Source: Desulfovibrio ferrophilus (lineage in GTDB: Bacteria > Desulfobacterota > Desulfovibrionia > Desulfovibrionales > Desulfovibrionaceae). From it: 64,000 nucleotides of DNA. A program made the position numbers and the translations under genes. The notes beneath the pieces are model-generated. The model saw only the letters and a list, made by a program, of their open reading frames with translations, was not told the origin of the DNA and did not search any database. Positions 25,324-36,493 of this stretch are shown one piece after another. Every line of letters starts with the position of its first letter. Position 1 is the stretch's first letter. The DNA lies in assembly GCF_003966735.1 (NCBI RefSeq), contig NZ_AP017378.1:1721501-1785500 (forward strand), given 5' to 3'.

Positions 25324-27165
25324 ATGCGACAGAACCTGATTACCGAACTCTCCAAACGCGTTATCCTGGCCGATGGAGCCATGGGCTCGCGACTCTTTGA
25401 CAAGGGCGCGGACCCCACGACCTGTTTCGACCTGCTCAATCTGGACAATCCCGCGTTAGTCAATGCCGTACACACCGAATACCTGGATGCCGGGGCTGAA
25501 GTCCTTGAAACCAATACATTCGGGGCCAACGCCATCAAACTGGAAGCGTATGGCCTGGCGCATAAGGTGAGCGAACTGAACATTCGTGGGGCTGAACTGG
25601 CCCGCAAAGCCGCCGATACAGCCACGGGCCATGTCTGGGTGGCCGGGTCCATGGGGCCGCTGGGCCGGATGGATGAGCCATTGCCCGACCATCGCGTGAC
25701 CGAGGTCTACACCGAGCAGGCCAAAGCCCTGGCCGAGGGCGGTGCCGACGTCCTGATCATCGAAACCTTCCCCAGGCTTGAAATGCTACTGCTGGCCCTG
25801 GCTGCCGCCAAGGAGGCCACAAACCTGCCCGTGGTCACGCAGATGGTCTTCACAGGCCAGGGCGGCTCACTCTCGGGCCAAAGCCCACAGGACAGCTTTG
25901 CGGCGATGATTCAGGCCGGGGCCGATGTGGTGGGCATCAACTGCGGAATGGGTCCCCAGGGTGCGCTCAAGGTACTGAGGCGCTCTGGGACACCGGAGAA
26001 ACCGTTGTCCGTCATGCCCAACGCAGGTTTCCCCGAGCAAAGCGGTGATCGCCTGCTCTACAACAGCTCCCCGGAATATTTCGCCACGGCGGTCATGCGC
26101 TGCGTCAGTTTGGGCGCACGGCTGGTGGGCGGATGCTGTGGCACTGGCCCCGCACACATCGCCGCCCTGCGCAAACTGCTGGACGAGCGGGATGCCTCCG
26201 CACCCCTGCGAACCCTCCAGACAACGACCGCGACTCCATCTCAAGCCATGCCTTTGGCGGACCTGCCACCAAGCGAATTCTCGCGCAAGCTGGGCACAAA
26301 AAAGATGGTGCTGGTGGAAATTGATCCGCCCAAGCACCTGGACATCACCCCCGCCCTTCAGGGAGCAGAAGCTCTTGCCAACGCAGGGGTGGACGCCATC
26401 ACCGTGGCCGAAAACCCCTTGGCCGTCCCGCGCCTGTCCAACATCACTCTGGCGGGCATGATCCGCCGCCGCACCGGTGCCGAAGTGGTGGTGCATCTGA
26501 CCGGACGCGACCGCAACCTCGTAGGCACGCAATCGACCGTCATGGGCCTCGCCGCACAGGGCTTGCAAAATGTGCTGGCCGTGACAGGCGATCCGCCTCC
26601 CGCTGGTTCGGACGATGTGATCAAGGGCGTGTTCGATCTGCGCTCCTTTGAACTGATCGAACTGCTGGAGCGTTTCAATCAGGGGGAAAACCGCCACGGC
26701 GACCCCATGCGTATGCGGGCAGGCTTTGCCATTGGAGCGGCATTCAACCCCAACACCAAGAATCCGGCGCTACAGGTCAAGCGCATGGAACGAAAAATCG
26801 AATGTGGGGCGCGCTATTTCCTGACCCAACCCGTCTACACCCGCGGAAAAGTGGACGAGGTCGTGGCCCTGACCCGACACATCGACACGCCCATCCATCT
26901 GGGGATCATGCCTCTGGCCAGTGCGCGCAATGCCGAGTTCCTGCATAACGAATTCCCGGGCATCACCATCCCGGACGATATCCGGGCCAGAATGCACGAC
27001 GCCGGAGACAATGGCGCACAGGTCGGCGCAGACATTGCCTGGGAGCTGATCGAATACGCCTGGGATCATTTTGCAGGAATCTACATCATGCCCCCCTTCA
27101 ACCGCACAGCAGTGGCACTGGATCTTGTGAATCGACTCAGGGACAAAGGGTTGTGGACTCCATGA
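25324..27165 (+). CDS. bifunctional homocysteine S-methyltransferase / methylenetetrahydrofolate reductase
   Basis: The 613-residue fusion has an N-terminal homocysteine S-methyltransferase domain (about residues 1-290), with Zn ligands in GINCG and GGCCGTGP, joined to a C-terminal MTHFR TIM barrel (about 310-613: VLVEIDPPKH, LTGRDRN, NVLAVTGDPP, YFLTQPVYT, HLGIMPL). It would make methyl-THF from methylene-THF and methylate homocysteine to methionine. One-carbon units from the nearby glycine cleavage genes would feed it. Terminators flank the gene on both sides, so it is monocistronic. Confidence 0.9.
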   Translation: MRQNLITELSKRVILADGAMGSRLFDKGADPTTCFDLLNLDNPALVNAVHTEYLDAGAEVLETNTFGANAIKLEAYGLAHKVSELNIRGAELARKAADTATGHVWVAGSMGPLGRMDEPLPDHRVTEVYTEQAKALAEGGADVLIIETFPRLEMLLLALAAAKEATNLPVVTQMVFTGQGGSLSGQSPQDSFAAMIQAGADVVGINCGMGPQGALKVLRRSGTPEKPLSVMPNAGFPEQSGDRLLYNSSPEYFATAVMRCVSLGARLVGGCCGTGPAHIAALRKLLDERDASAPLRTLQTTTATPSQAMPLADLPPSEFSRKLGTKKMVLVEIDPPKHLDITPALQGAEALANAGVDAITVAENPLAVPRLSNITLAGMIRRRTGAEVVVHLTGRDRNLVGTQSTVMGLAAQGLQNVLAVTGDPPPAGSDDVIKGVFDLRSFELIELLERFNQGENRHGDPMRMRAGFAIGAAFNPNTKNPALQVKRMERKIECGARYFLTQPVYTRGKVDEVVALTRHIDTPIHLGIMPLASARNAEFLHNEFPGITIPDDIRARMHDAGDNGAQVGADIAWELIEYAWDHFAGIYIMPPFNRTAVALDLVNRLRDKGLWTP

Positions 27166-27191
27166 CCACCTCTTAACAAGAAAATCAATAT

Positions 27192-27225
27192 ACGGCGTTT
27201 CCCTTAGGGATTCGCCGTTTTTTTT
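27192..27225 (+). terminator. terminator after the methionine-synthesis fusion gene
   Basis: ACGGCG / CGCCGT stem with an inner CCCTTAGGG hairpin and eight T. Confidence 0.85.
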
Positions 27226-27302
27226 ATTTCTGACACATTGCCCGGCATGAAGCTTTCATGTATTCTGTCGTAAAGGGAAAATATGACAGGTGGAGGCCCA
27301 CC

Positions 27303-27713
27303 ATGATCTCCAAAGAAACATTCATTGCCTGGCTGTATGAGCACGGCAAAATCACCGCTGATCTCGAATTTGATATCCACGACTGCTTCGATGCCGCCCT
27401 TGATGCAGCTACAGAAGCACTCGCTAACATGCCGGGAATCGGCATCATGTCTTCCAAACGCAGGCTAGAATCCTTCTTTGCGGTCTGCCGTTATTTGGAT
27501 GACAAAATCGAAAAGGGATCTCTGGATCCCACAGAAGGGATGGTCGCCCTGAACATCCTTCGGGTTTTGTCTCCAGCTTTCCGCAAGGCCATTACTGAAT
27601 TCGACCACCAGGGGCCAAACACCCCGCCTGAACAGCGCGAAGCCTTGCCTCAGATTGCCCGGGATTATCTGGACGCCAGCAGAGATTTGTCCGCACCACT
27701 GGTTGCGGGATGA
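27303..27713 (+). CDS. hypothetical protein, helical, soluble
   Basis: The 136-residue protein has no signal peptide or membrane segment and reads as mainly helical and mildly acidic (TADLEFDIHDCFDAALDAATEAL). The start at 27303 follows GGAGG at a standard distance. It is flanked by terminators, so it has its own promoter, probably in 27226-27290. I recognise no family. Confidence 0.65.
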   Translation: MISKETFIAWLYEHGKITADLEFDIHDCFDAALDAATEALANMPGIGIMSSKRRLESFFAVCRYLDDKIEKGSLDPTEGMVALNILRVLSPAFRKAITEFDHQGPNTPPEQREALPQIARDYLDASRDLSAPLVAG

Positions 27714-27731
27714 TACTGACGCAAGAGGGTC

Positions 27732-27767
27732 AAGCCCGCTCCGCTTCACGCGGGGCGGGCTTTTTTT
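27732..27767 (+). terminator. terminator after the 27.3 kb hypothetical gene
   Basis: AAGCCCGC / GCGGGCTT stem plus inner CCGC...GCGG and seven T. Between this and the copper-chaperone terminator (27768-27882) no gene is seen. Confidence 0.9.
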
Positions 27768-27882
27768 GTGTCGAATTGCAACCATGCACTGGCTGAATCA
27801 GAATAAAACCCAAAGCCAAATACGCGATTTCTCAGCCACCTAGCTACCCGTGGTCAACCGGAGGCGAAAACAGTCCATGTAT

Positions 27883-27915
27883 AAAAAGCCGCACCCCAGT
27901 CAGGAGGCGGCTTTC
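27883..27915 (-). terminator. terminator of the copper-chaperone gene
   Basis: On the minus strand GAAAGCCGCC / GTGCGGCTTTTTAT, about 65 bases past the stop of the copZ-like gene. Confidence 0.8.
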
Positions 27916-27977
27916 AATAATCATTTATACGCAAAAGAACATCTCATCCTTTGCGGCGACCGGGGTAGTGCCCCGTA

Positions 27978-28190
27978 CTAATCTTCGGTGTATTCACCCA
28001 CCTCGAAGCCGATGGCCGTGATGGCCGCCTTCAACTGCTCCTCGGTTACGCTGTCGGGCGCCTTGAAGGTGGCGCACTTGTCTTCCAGACTGACACCGAT
28101 ATTTCGCAGGCCCTCGATCTTGTCCAGAGCCTCAAAGACCGATGCCGTGCAATGACTGCAACTCATGCCGTTGATTTCAAGCTTCTTCAT
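27978..28190 (-). CDS. copZ: heavy-metal-associated domain copper chaperone
   Basis: The 70-residue single HMA domain has GMSCSHCTASV, i.e. the metal-binding MxCxxC pair (Cys11, Cys14), with the usual beta-alpha-beta pattern. It resembles CopZ-like chaperones that carry Cu(I) to an ATPase; no P-type ATPase gene is nearby. ATG at 28190 is chosen because AAGGAG lies six bases upstream. Palindromic repeat C sits between it and the hisA stop. Confidence 0.85.
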   Translation of the reverse strand: MKKLEINGMSCSHCTASVFEALDKIEGLRNIGVSLEDKCATFKAPDSVTEEQLKAAITAIGFEVGEYTED

Positions 28191-28226
28191 GATCATCTCC
28201 TTGTCGTTGGAATGAAGATTCTCTGA

Positions 28227-28351
28227 AAAGCGCTCAAAAATAGTCAGATGCAAGGATCAAGAAAAACTCAAGATCGCAGCGTATTACACACATACGTAAG
28301 ATGTTGAGTTTTTCGAAGAGACAAAGCAGATGGCTGTTTTTCAGCGTTTTT
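28227..28351. repeat. ERIC-like palindromic repeat, copy C
   Basis: A palindrome of about 125 bases between hisA and the copZ-like gene. The centre is GCGTAT-tacacac-ATACGT; inner arms share AAAAACTCA; outer arms are AAAAGCGCTCAAAAATAG and CTGTTTTTCAGCGTTTTT; the two arm types appear as CAGATGCAAGG and AAAGCAGATGG. It ends six bases before the hisA stop codon (minus strand). Confidence 0.8.
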
Positions 28352-28357
28352 ATTCAA

Positions 28358-29089
28358 TCAGCCTTGGTCCACCAACCAATCATTGGCCTCAGTCAAAGAC
28401 AAGGTGCCCGCATAGATGGCTCGGCCAGTGATGGCCCCTTCCAGACCTTTGGGACCCAGCGGATACAACGCCTTGATATCGTCCATATTGGTCACGCCTC
28501 CGGCAGCAATCACCGGGATCGTCGTGGCCTCGCAAAGCTTTTCCAGCCCTTCGACGTTCACGCCGGTCTGCATGCCGTCGCGGCTGATATCGGTATAGAT
28601 GATAAATGCCGCACCCTGCTCTTCAAGGCGGGGCAACACATCAAATACGGTCTGACCGGAATCTTCGACCCAGCCCTTGGTCTTCAATTTGCCGTCCACG
28701 GCATCCAGAGACACTCCGATCTTGCCCGGAAACTCCTTGCACAGCAGGCCGAATTCCTCGGGGTCCTCAAGGGCCATGGTCCCGATAATCAAACGGGTCA
28801 CACCGGCCTTGATATAGGCCTGTGCTGTGCGCAGGTCACGAATGCCGCCGCCGAGTTGAACGGGAATCCCGATCTCGGAACAAATACGCTTGATCAGATC
28901 AAAATTGGCAGGCAGTCCGGAAAAGGCTCCATCCAGATCAACCACATGCAGGTACTGAGCGCCCAGTTCGGCCCAATGCAACGCCATCTCCGCCGGATCA
29001 TCGGCAAAGACTGTCACCTGATCGGCAAGGCCCTGTTTCAGACGGACGCACTGACCGTCCTTGATATCGACGGCGGGAAAAACAATCAC
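28358..29089 (-). CDS. hisA: phosphoribosylformimino-5-aminoimidazole carboxamide ribotide isomerase
   Basis: The 243-residue TIM-barrel enzyme catalyses the fourth step of histidine biosynthesis. The catalytic Asp8 ([14 protein letters not shown]) and the second Asp region ([15 protein letters not shown]) are present, plus PVIAAGGV near the phosphate site. Its ATG overlaps the stop of the lipoprotein gene (ATGA). With hisB one gene upstream, the histidine genes are partly grouped; the others are elsewhere. Confidence 0.94.
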   Translation of the reverse strand: MIVFPAVDIKDGQCVRLKQGLADQVTVFADDPAEMALHWAELGAQYLHVVDLDGAFSGLPANFDLIKRICSEIGIPVQLGGGIRDLRTAQAYIKAGVTRLIIGTMALEDPEEFGLLCKEFPGKIGVSLDAVDGKLKTKGWVEDSGQTVFDVLPRLEEQGAAFIIYTDISRDGMQTGVNVEGLEKLCEATTIPVIAAGGVTNMDDIKALYPLGPKGLEGAITGRAIYAGTLSLTEANDWLVDQG

Positions 29090-29736
29090 AGTCCAAACTC
29101 CTTCACCCCGCGCTCCATGCCCTCTCGGGCGAGCTCAAGGGCTGTTATCCATTTTCCACCCCGGCGCACGAACTTGCCCGCGTCGAGGATATTTTCAGTC
29201 AGGGAAAGTTGCGTTTCCTCGAAGTGATAGCGAGCGGCGATGGACTCGTCTGCCACACTGATCAGGAACAGGTCCAGCGTCACGGATGCGGCGTTCTGCA
29301 CCGACACCTCAGAGCCTTCACGCTCGCGCAGGTACGTCACTTGCGGCACCAGCAACCAGTCCGCCTCGACGCATTTGGCCACTTCCAGCCAATGCGCGAA
29401 AGCCGCAACAACCTTGCCCTTCGAACGCTCCAGAACCAAAGTCCGGCAGTGATCAACCTTGGCAGGCCTGATCCAAGCCTTGGATTCTCCCTTGGCCAAG
29501 GCGGCGGATAAACCAGCATCAAGCTCGTTAAGCACCTTGCGATCCATGTGAATCGGATTTTCTGGCAGATAACCCGCCATCAGATCGCGATTCGACTCCG
29601 GCTGAAAGAACCCGGCCACAGCCAAGGTTCCCGCAGGGCCTTCAATGACAGTATGCGGCCGCTGGCACGAAGCCAGCACAAACATCGCACACACCGCTAG
29701 CAGCGCGGCAGTGGCAACACGACGTAAATAAGTCAT
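29086..29736 (-). CDS. putative lipoprotein of unknown function between hisB and hisA
   Basis: The 216-residue protein has a type II signal with lipobox LASC (Cys about 24), then a mixed domain with [38 protein letters not shown]. It overlaps hisB by one base (TAATG) and hisA by four, so its translation is coupled to both although its product is an envelope protein and theirs are cytosolic. No family is recognised beyond a lipoprotein of about 200 residues. Confidence 0.75.
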   Translation of the reverse strand: MTYLRRVATAALLAVCAMFVLASCQRPHTVIEGPAGTLAVAGFFQPESNRDLMAGYLPENPIHMDRKVLNELDAGLSAALAKGESKAWIRPAKVDHCRTLVLERSKGKVVAAFAHWLEVAKCVEADWLLVPQVTYLREREGSEVSVQNAASVTLDLFLISVADESIAARYHFEETQLSLTENILDAGKFVRRGGKWITALELAREGMERGVKEFGL

Positions 29737-30323
29737 TAGTCCAGGCTCCCCTTGGTGCTCAGCACGCCTTCACGCCCCAATGCCATGGCCTGTCGTAGCG
29801 CGAGGCCAAAGCCCTTGAACGCGCTTTCCAGCAGGTGATGACCGTTACGGCCATAAAGGAAATTCACGTGCAGGTTCATCCCGGCGCGCTGCGCCACGGA
29901 CTTGAAGAATTCGCGCCAAACGTCCTTCTCCTCGCCCGCGATGAGCGCCGGAACCGGCCCATCCTCGTACACGAGATAGGGCCTGCCGGAAATATCAATG
30001 CACACTTCGGTCAGGGCCTCGTCCATGGGCACCTTGGCATTGCCCACACGACCAATCCCGGCTTTGTCGCCCAAGGCTTCCGCCATGGCGTGCCCCAGCG
30101 ATAGGCCGATGTCCTCCAGGCTGTGGTGGGCATCAATCTCAATATCACCCTTGCAGGTCAGCTTGAGATCCATACCGGCCCAAAAGGCCATCAGAGTCAG
30201 CATGTGGTCGGCAAAGCCCATCCCCGTAGCGATCTCGGTCTTGCCCGAGCCGTCGAGGTTCAACTCCACCGTAATGTCGGTCTCTTTGGTAGCACGCTCG
30301 TAGCGGGCATTCCGGGTGTTCAT
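29736..30323 (-). CDS. hisB: imidazoleglycerol-phosphate dehydratase
   Basis: The 195-residue monofunctional HisB dehydrates imidazole glycerol phosphate. Mn-binding His/Glu motifs are present: [17 protein letters not shown], and [12 protein letters not shown]. No phosphatase domain is fused, as in most non-enteric bacteria. It is preceded by the tatC terminator, so the promoter must lie in about 30324-30394. Confidence 0.94.
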   Translation of the reverse strand: MNTRNARYERATKETDITVELNLDGSGKTEIATGMGFADHMLTLMAFWAGMDLKLTCKGDIEIDAHHSLEDIGLSLGHAMAEALGDKAGIGRVGNAKVPMDEALTEVCIDISGRPYLVYEDGPVPALIAGEEKDVWREFFKSVAQRAGMNLHVNFLYGRNGHHLLESAFKGFGLALRQAMALGREGVLSTKGSLD

Positions 30324-30394
30324 ATTGACACTCCCGTCAGGTCTGTAAATTGTATCAGGAACAAAGAAAGATGCACGTTTTTTTCCATGCAGTC

Positions 30395-30425
30395 AAAAAG
30401 AACGGCCGCGCTAAGCGCGGCCGTT
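30395..30425 (-). terminator. rho-independent terminator downstream of tatC
   Basis: Perfect hairpin AACGGCCGCGC-tta-GCGCGGCCGTT followed by CTTTTT on the minus strand. Confidence 0.95.
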
Positions 30426-30443
30426 CCCAATAATTCCGTAGAG

Positions 30444-31361
30444 CTAGGCTACCTCTTCGGCAGACTCTTCCTCATCCTCGGGCACAGGCTTCTTCTTGCC
30501 GAAGAAGTGCGCAGCCAGAATACCAATCTCATACAGGATGATCAGCGGACCAGCCATCATGCCCTGGGAGAACGGATCCGGTGGGGTCAGCATGGCGGCA
30601 ACCACAAAGGCCATCAGGATGGCGTACTTGCGTTTGCTCCGCAGCCCCTTGGCGTCCACGATCCCCAACCGTGCCAGGAAAAAGATAACCAGTGGCAATT
30701 CAAAGGAAATACCAAATGCAAACAGCAACTTGATGGCCAGGGACAGGTACTCCTTGACCGAGGGTAACAGCTTGATGGACTCATTCTCGAATCCGGCAAA
30801 GAATTCGAAGGCAATGGGGAAGACCTTGAAATAGCCAAAGCACGCACCGCCCACAAAGAACAAGGCCGTAAACAACGCAATGGGGGCCACCCAGCGACGC
30901 TCTTCCTTATACAACCCCGGAGCAACAAAGGCCCAGAATTGATAGAAGATAAAGGGACTCATGGCAAAGAAACCGGCGATGGCCGACAGCTTGATGTAGG
31001 TGATAAATCCTTCAGCTAGTCCAGTGTAGATGAGCTGCTCGGTTTCACCCAGTACGCTTTTGAGCGGGATGATCAGGTAACCAAAAAGATGTTCGGCAAA
31101 GGCATAGCTTGCGCAGGTACCGATGATGAACGCCAGCGCGGCCTTGGTGACTCGCTTGCGCAGTTCATCCAGGTGGTCCAGAAGCCCCATTTCCTGAAGC
31201 TCGCCCTCTTCTTCCTCTTCGGAGTCGGCATCGGAGGCTTCGGAATCAGAGGCAGCGTCGTCGGCAGCAGCGCCCAACTGGGCAACTTCCTGTTCGTCCA
31301 TCTCTGCCTGGGCGGTGTCCTCGGACTCTTCAAGTTCAGGATTCTGTTTGTCGTCGCTCAT
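30444..31361 (-). CDS. tatC: Sec-independent protein translocase TatC
   Basis: The 305-residue inner-membrane receptor for twin-arginine signal peptides has six hydrophobic segments and the family core MGLLDHLDELRKRV, FWAFVAPGLYKEERRW and MLTPPDP. Unusually it begins with about 55 extra residues very rich in Asp/Glu/Ser (for example DSEASDADSEEEEEGELQ) and ends with another acidic tail. The extension might bind the basic TatB tail or signal peptides (inference). The tatB gene is directly upstream. Confidence 0.93.
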   Translation of the reverse strand: MSDDKQNPELEESEDTAQAEMDEQEVAQLGAAADDAASDSEASDADSEEEEEGELQEMGLLDHLDELRKRVTKAALAFIIGTCASYAFAEHLFGYLIIPLKSVLGETEQLIYTGLAEGFITYIKLSAIAGFFAMSPFIFYQFWAFVAPGLYKEERRWVAPIALFTALFFVGGACFGYFKVFPIAFEFFAGFENESIKLLPSVKEYLSLAIKLLFAFGISFELPLVIFFLARLGIVDAKGLRSKRKYAILMAFVVAAMLTPPDPFSQGMMAGPLIILYEIGILAAHFFGKKKPVPEDEEESAEEVA

Positions 31362-31441
31362 GTGTGTCCGCGGGGTGAGAGAGAGGGTTAGCTGATAGTT
31401 ACAAGAACTCTCGTTTCAGGTCGTACAAAAGCCACGATCAA

Positions 31442-31783
31442 CTAGGCTTCCTTGGAGGCCGTAGCCGCAGGTTCCGGGGTCACGTCCATAGCTTCGACAG
31501 TCTTGGCAGCGTCACCAGCGTCAGCATCAGAACCGGACTTTTCCTGCATGGAGGCAGCAGCGTCCTCGGCCATGAGTTCACTCTTGGCCTTGACCTTCTT
31601 CTCCTGGCGCTCGACCTTGTCCACCTCGGTGTCGATGGTACGCTTCACATCGGCGCTGACGCGCTTGAACTCACCAAAGGCCTTACCCATGGAGCGGGCC
31701 ATCTGCGGAAGCTTTCGGGGACCAATGACGATCAGTGCCACCACAAAGATGACAAGCAATTCCATCGTGCCGATTCCAAACAT
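31442..31783 (-). CDS. tatB: Tat translocase TatA/TatB-family subunit
   Basis: The 113-residue protein begins MFGIGTMELL; one short membrane helix (residues 6-20) is followed by VIGPRKLPQMARSMG, an amphipathic helix, and a charged, Ala-rich tail. Glu8 in the helix is typical of TatB rather than TatA. Its place before tatC supports TatB. A TatA gene is not in the window. Confidence 0.88.
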   Translation of the reverse strand: MFGIGTMELLVIFVVALIVIGPRKLPQMARSMGKAFGEFKRVSADVKRTIDTEVDKVERQEKKVKAKSELMAEDAAASMQEKSGSDADAGDAAKTVEAMDVTPEPAATASKEA

Positions 31784-31861
31784 GATTCACCTTGGGTTAG
31801 CAGAAGTTCAGGGCGGGCCTCACGGCCCGCCATCAAAACATATGTGAAGTCGGCTTGCAGC

Positions 31862-33421
31862 CTATTCCCACTCGATGGTTCCCGGAGGCTTCGAGGAGAT
31901 ATCAAACACAACCCGGTTGACTCCCTTGACTTCATTGATGATGCGGTTGGACATCTTCGCCAACACCTCGGAAGGCAGGCGGGTCCAGTCCGCAGTCATG
32001 GCATCAAGACTGTCAACGACGCGTAACGCCACCACATTTTCATAGGTACGGTCATCACCCATAACCCCGACGGTCTTCAAGGGCAAGAGAACAGCGAATC
32101 CCTGCCAGACTTTTCGGTACCAGTCGGAGGCATGCAACTCGGTCTGCACAACCTTGTCCGCACGGCGCAGAATGTCCAGCCGTTCCTCGGTAATCTCACC
32201 GATGATGCGGATGGCAAGGCCGGGACCGGGGAAGGGATGACGCCAGATGATGGAATCGGGCAGGCCCAGTTCCACGGCCACGCGCCGAACCTCGTCCTTG
32301 AACAGCTCACGCAGCGGTTCCACAAGCTTGAGCTTCATGGTTTCAGGCAGGCCACCCACATTGTGATGACTCTTGATGACTGCGCTGGGGCCACCCTTAA
32401 AGCTGATGGACTCAATGACGTCAGGGTACAATGTTCCCTGAGCCAGGTATTTCACGTTCTCGATCTTGGCGGCCTCGCGGTCGAAAATCTCGATGAACTT
32501 GTAGCCGATGATCTTGCGCTTTTTCTCGGGATCTTCGACGCCAGCCAGCTCTCCGAGGAACTCGTCCTGGGCCTGAACCCAAATCAGATTCAGATCGAAA
32601 TGCTCACGCAGGTAGCCGATGACTTCCTCGCCCTCGTTCATCCGCAGCAGGCCATTGTCCACAAAGATGCAGGTCAGGCGCTTGCCGATGGCCTTGTGCA
32701 GCAGCAGGGCAACCACGGTGGAGTCGATGCCGCCGGAGAGGCCGCAGACCACGTGCTCGTCCTCACCAATGGCTTCACGCAGCTGAGCCACATTGGAGTC
32801 CACAAACGAACTCATGGTCCAGTCCGGAGACAGACCAGCCACCTTGAACAGGAAGTTGGACAGAATCAAACTGCCGTCATCGGTGTGCGCCACCTCGGGG
32901 TGGAACTGCAGGCAGTAGATTTTCTTGGCGGCATTGGCCATGGCAGCCACGGCCACGCTGGGGGTCTGGGCCACGACTTCAAAGCCCGGGGGCGGCTCTT
33001 CGACATGGTCTCCATGGGACATCCAGACGTTGTGAACATCCTGTTCCTTCAGGCCATCCCACAGGGGGCAATCGCCATAGGAGGTGATTTCCAGCTCGGC
33101 GCGGCCGTATTCACGGTCCTCGCTGGCGGTGATCTTGCCACCCAGATTGTGAGCCAGAAGCTGCATGCCATAGCAGATACCCAGCACGGGCAGACCCAGC
33201 TCTAGCACACCCTGCTGCAACTCGGGGGAATCCTCGCCCAGCACGCTGGCCGGTCCACCGGAGAAAATAATAGCCTGAGGATCGCGGGCCTTGATCTCTT
33301 CCAGGGACGCCTCGCAGGTCAGGATCTCGGAGTAGACTCCGGCCTCGCGCACGCGGCGTGCGATCAGCTGGGTATACTGGGAGCCGTAGTCCAGAATGAC
33401 GACGCTGTCGGTATTACTCAT
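31862..33421 (-). CDS. guaA: GMP synthase (glutamine-hydrolysing)
   Basis: The 519-residue enzyme converts XMP to GMP. The N-terminal glutamine amidotransferase shows the nucleophile in GICYGMQ and the His/Glu pair in FHPEVAHT; the ATP-pyrophosphatase PP-loop is LSGGIDSTV; the C-terminal dimerisation domain ends [13 protein letters not shown] as in the family. It lies 17 bases after guaB, forming a guaBA unit. Confidence 0.97.
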   Translation of the reverse strand: MSNTDSVVILDYGSQYTQLIARRVREAGVYSEILTCEASLEEIKARDPQAIIFSGGPASVLGEDSPELQQGVLELGLPVLGICYGMQLLAHNLGGKITASEDREYGRAELEITSYGDCPLWDGLKEQDVHNVWMSHGDHVEEPPPGFEVVAQTPSVAVAAMANAAKKIYCLQFHPEVAHTDDGSLILSNFLFKVAGLSPDWTMSSFVDSNVAQLREAIGEDEHVVCGLSGGIDSTVVALLLHKAIGKRLTCIFVDNGLLRMNEGEEVIGYLREHFDLNLIWVQAQDEFLGELAGVEDPEKKRKIIGYKFIEIFDREAAKIENVKYLAQGTLYPDVIESISFKGGPSAVIKSHHNVGGLPETMKLKLVEPLRELFKDEVRRVAVELGLPDSIIWRHPFPGPGLAIRIIGEITEERLDILRRADKVVQTELHASDWYRKVWQGFAVLLPLKTVGVMGDDRTYENVVALRVVDSLDAMTADWTRLPSEVLAKMSNRIINEVKGVNRVVFDISSKPPGTIEWE

Positions 33422-33438
33422 AATTCAAATTCCGTATG

Positions 33439-34980
<1,542 letters not shown>

Positions 34981-35004
34981 TTACAATATTCCAGGAGGGT
35001 CGCT

Positions 35005-35712
35005 CTACTCTTCGCCAAGGTACGCAGCGCGCACCTTGGGGTCGTTCAGGAGCTCCTCGGAGGTCCCCTCCATGATCACCTCGCCAGTAGCGAGTACGTA
35101 TGCCCTGTCAGCTGCGGCCAAAGCCATCTGTGCATTCTGCTCAACGAGCAGCACGGTGGTTCCGGTCGAGTTGATTTTCTTGATAACCTCAAAAATGTTC
35201 TCCACCACGATGGGCGCCAGGCCCAGGGATGGTTCATCCAGCAACAGCAGCGCAGGCCGCGCCATCAGGGCCCGGCCAATGGCCAGCATCTGCTGCTCAC
35301 CACCGGACAACGTACCGCCGTGCTGTTTGCGGCGCTCGGACAGCACCGGGAACAGCTCGTAGACCATACGCTTGTCCTTGACGACAACGTCCTTGTCCTT
35401 GCGCAAATAGCTGCCCATGAGCAGATTCTCTTCCACGGTCAGCGCCGGGAATATCATACGCCCTTCGGGGACCTGGGTCACGCCCATGGCGACAATTTTA
35501 TCGGTGGAAACCTTGGTGATATCCTTGCCCATGAAGGTGACGCTGCCTTTCTTGGCCCGGGTCACACCGGAGATACTCATGAGCGTCGTGGACTTGCCAG
35601 CGCCGTTGGCACCGATCAGGGTCACGATCTCACCCTCGTTGATCTCCAGAGAGACGCCCTTCAAGGCATGAATGCTGCCATAATATGTATGAATATTATC
35701 AACTTTAAGCAT
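35005..35712 (-). CDS. livF: branched-chain amino acid ABC transporter ATPase LivF
   Basis: The 235-residue ATPase shows Walker A GANGAGKST, signature LSGGEQQML and Walker B LLLLDEPS. It overlaps the livG stop by 8 bases. It energises the LivHM permease together with LivG. It is the last gene of the liv operon and is followed at about 50 bases by guaB. Confidence 0.93.
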   Translation of the reverse strand: MLKVDNIHTYYGSIHALKGVSLEINEGEIVTLIGANGAGKSTTLMSISGVTRAKKGSVTFMGKDITKVSTDKIVAMGVTQVPEGRMIFPALTVEENLLMGSYLRKDKDVVVKDKRMVYELFPVLSERRKQHGGTLSGGEQQMLAIGRALMARPALLLLDEPSLGLAPIVVENIFEVIKKINSTGTTVLLVEQNAQMALAAADRAYVLATGEVIMEGTSEELLNDPKVRAAYLGEE

Positions 35713-36493
35713 TGGCGGCTCCCCGTCCCAGATAGGCTTCGATCACCTTCGGATTCTCGCGAACGGACTTGGGACTGCCCTCGGCAATGAGCATGCCGTG
35801 GTCCAGCACCACCAGTCGCTCGCAGATGGTCATCACCAGTTTCATGTCGTGCTCGATAAGCACAACAGTAATGCCCTCATTCAGAATATCCTGAATGAGG
35901 CTGATGAGCATCTGGGTTTCCTGGGGGTTCATTCCAGCGGCGGGTTCGTCCAGCATGATCAGCTTAGGCTCCGTGGCCAGGGCTCGTGCAATCTCCAGAC
36001 GACGCTGGTCACCATAAGACAGACTGGAAGCACCACTGAGCGCATCCTTGCCCAGGCCAACGAACTCCAGCCAACGCATGGCAGAGTCAATAATCAACTG
36101 TTCCTCGCGCTTCTGGGATGCCGTGCGAATCACAGCGCCGAAGAAATTGGACGAAGTCCGACAGTGACAACCAAGACGCACGTTGTCCAACACGGTCAGA
36201 TCATTGAATAGCCGGATATTCTGGAAGGTGCGGGCAATGCCCAGCTTGGTGATTTTTTCAGGCTTGAAACCATTGGTCACGATATTCGTGCCCGGTTCCG
36301 GGCTGAAGACCACCTGACCATCGGAAGGGGTATAGACCCCCGCAATGCAGTTGAACATGGTGGTCTTGCCTGCACCGTTGGGGCCGATGAGGCCCAGAAT
36401 CTCGCCCCGGCGAACTTCATAGTCCGCCTCGGCCAACGCCATCAGGCCACCGAAGCGCTTGGTGACGCAATCTATTTTAAGAATCGGATCCAC
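35705..36493 (-). CDS. livG: branched-chain amino acid ABC transporter ATPase LivG
   Basis: The ATPase of about 262 residues has Walker A GPNGAGKTT, signature LSYGDQRRLEIA and Walker B IMLDEPAAGMN. I place the start at GTG 36493, because GGAGG lies five bases upstream and this gives a 17-base overlap with livM; the ATG at 36505 contains that Shine-Dalgarno itself and is less likely. The longer frame beyond it is livM sequence. Confidence 0.9.
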   Translation of the reverse strand: MDPILKIDCVTKRFGGLMALAEADYEVRRGEILGLIGPNGAGKTTMFNCIAGVYTPSDGQVVFSPEPGTNIVTNGFKPEKITKLGIARTFQNIRLFNDLTVLDNVRLGCHCRTSSNFFGAVIRTASQKREEQLIIDSAMRWLEFVGLGKDALSGASSLSYGDQRRLEIARALATEPKLIMLDEPAAGMNPQETQMLISLIQDILNEGITVVLIEHDMKLVMTICERLVVLDHGMLIAEGSPKSVRENPKVIEAYLGRGAANA

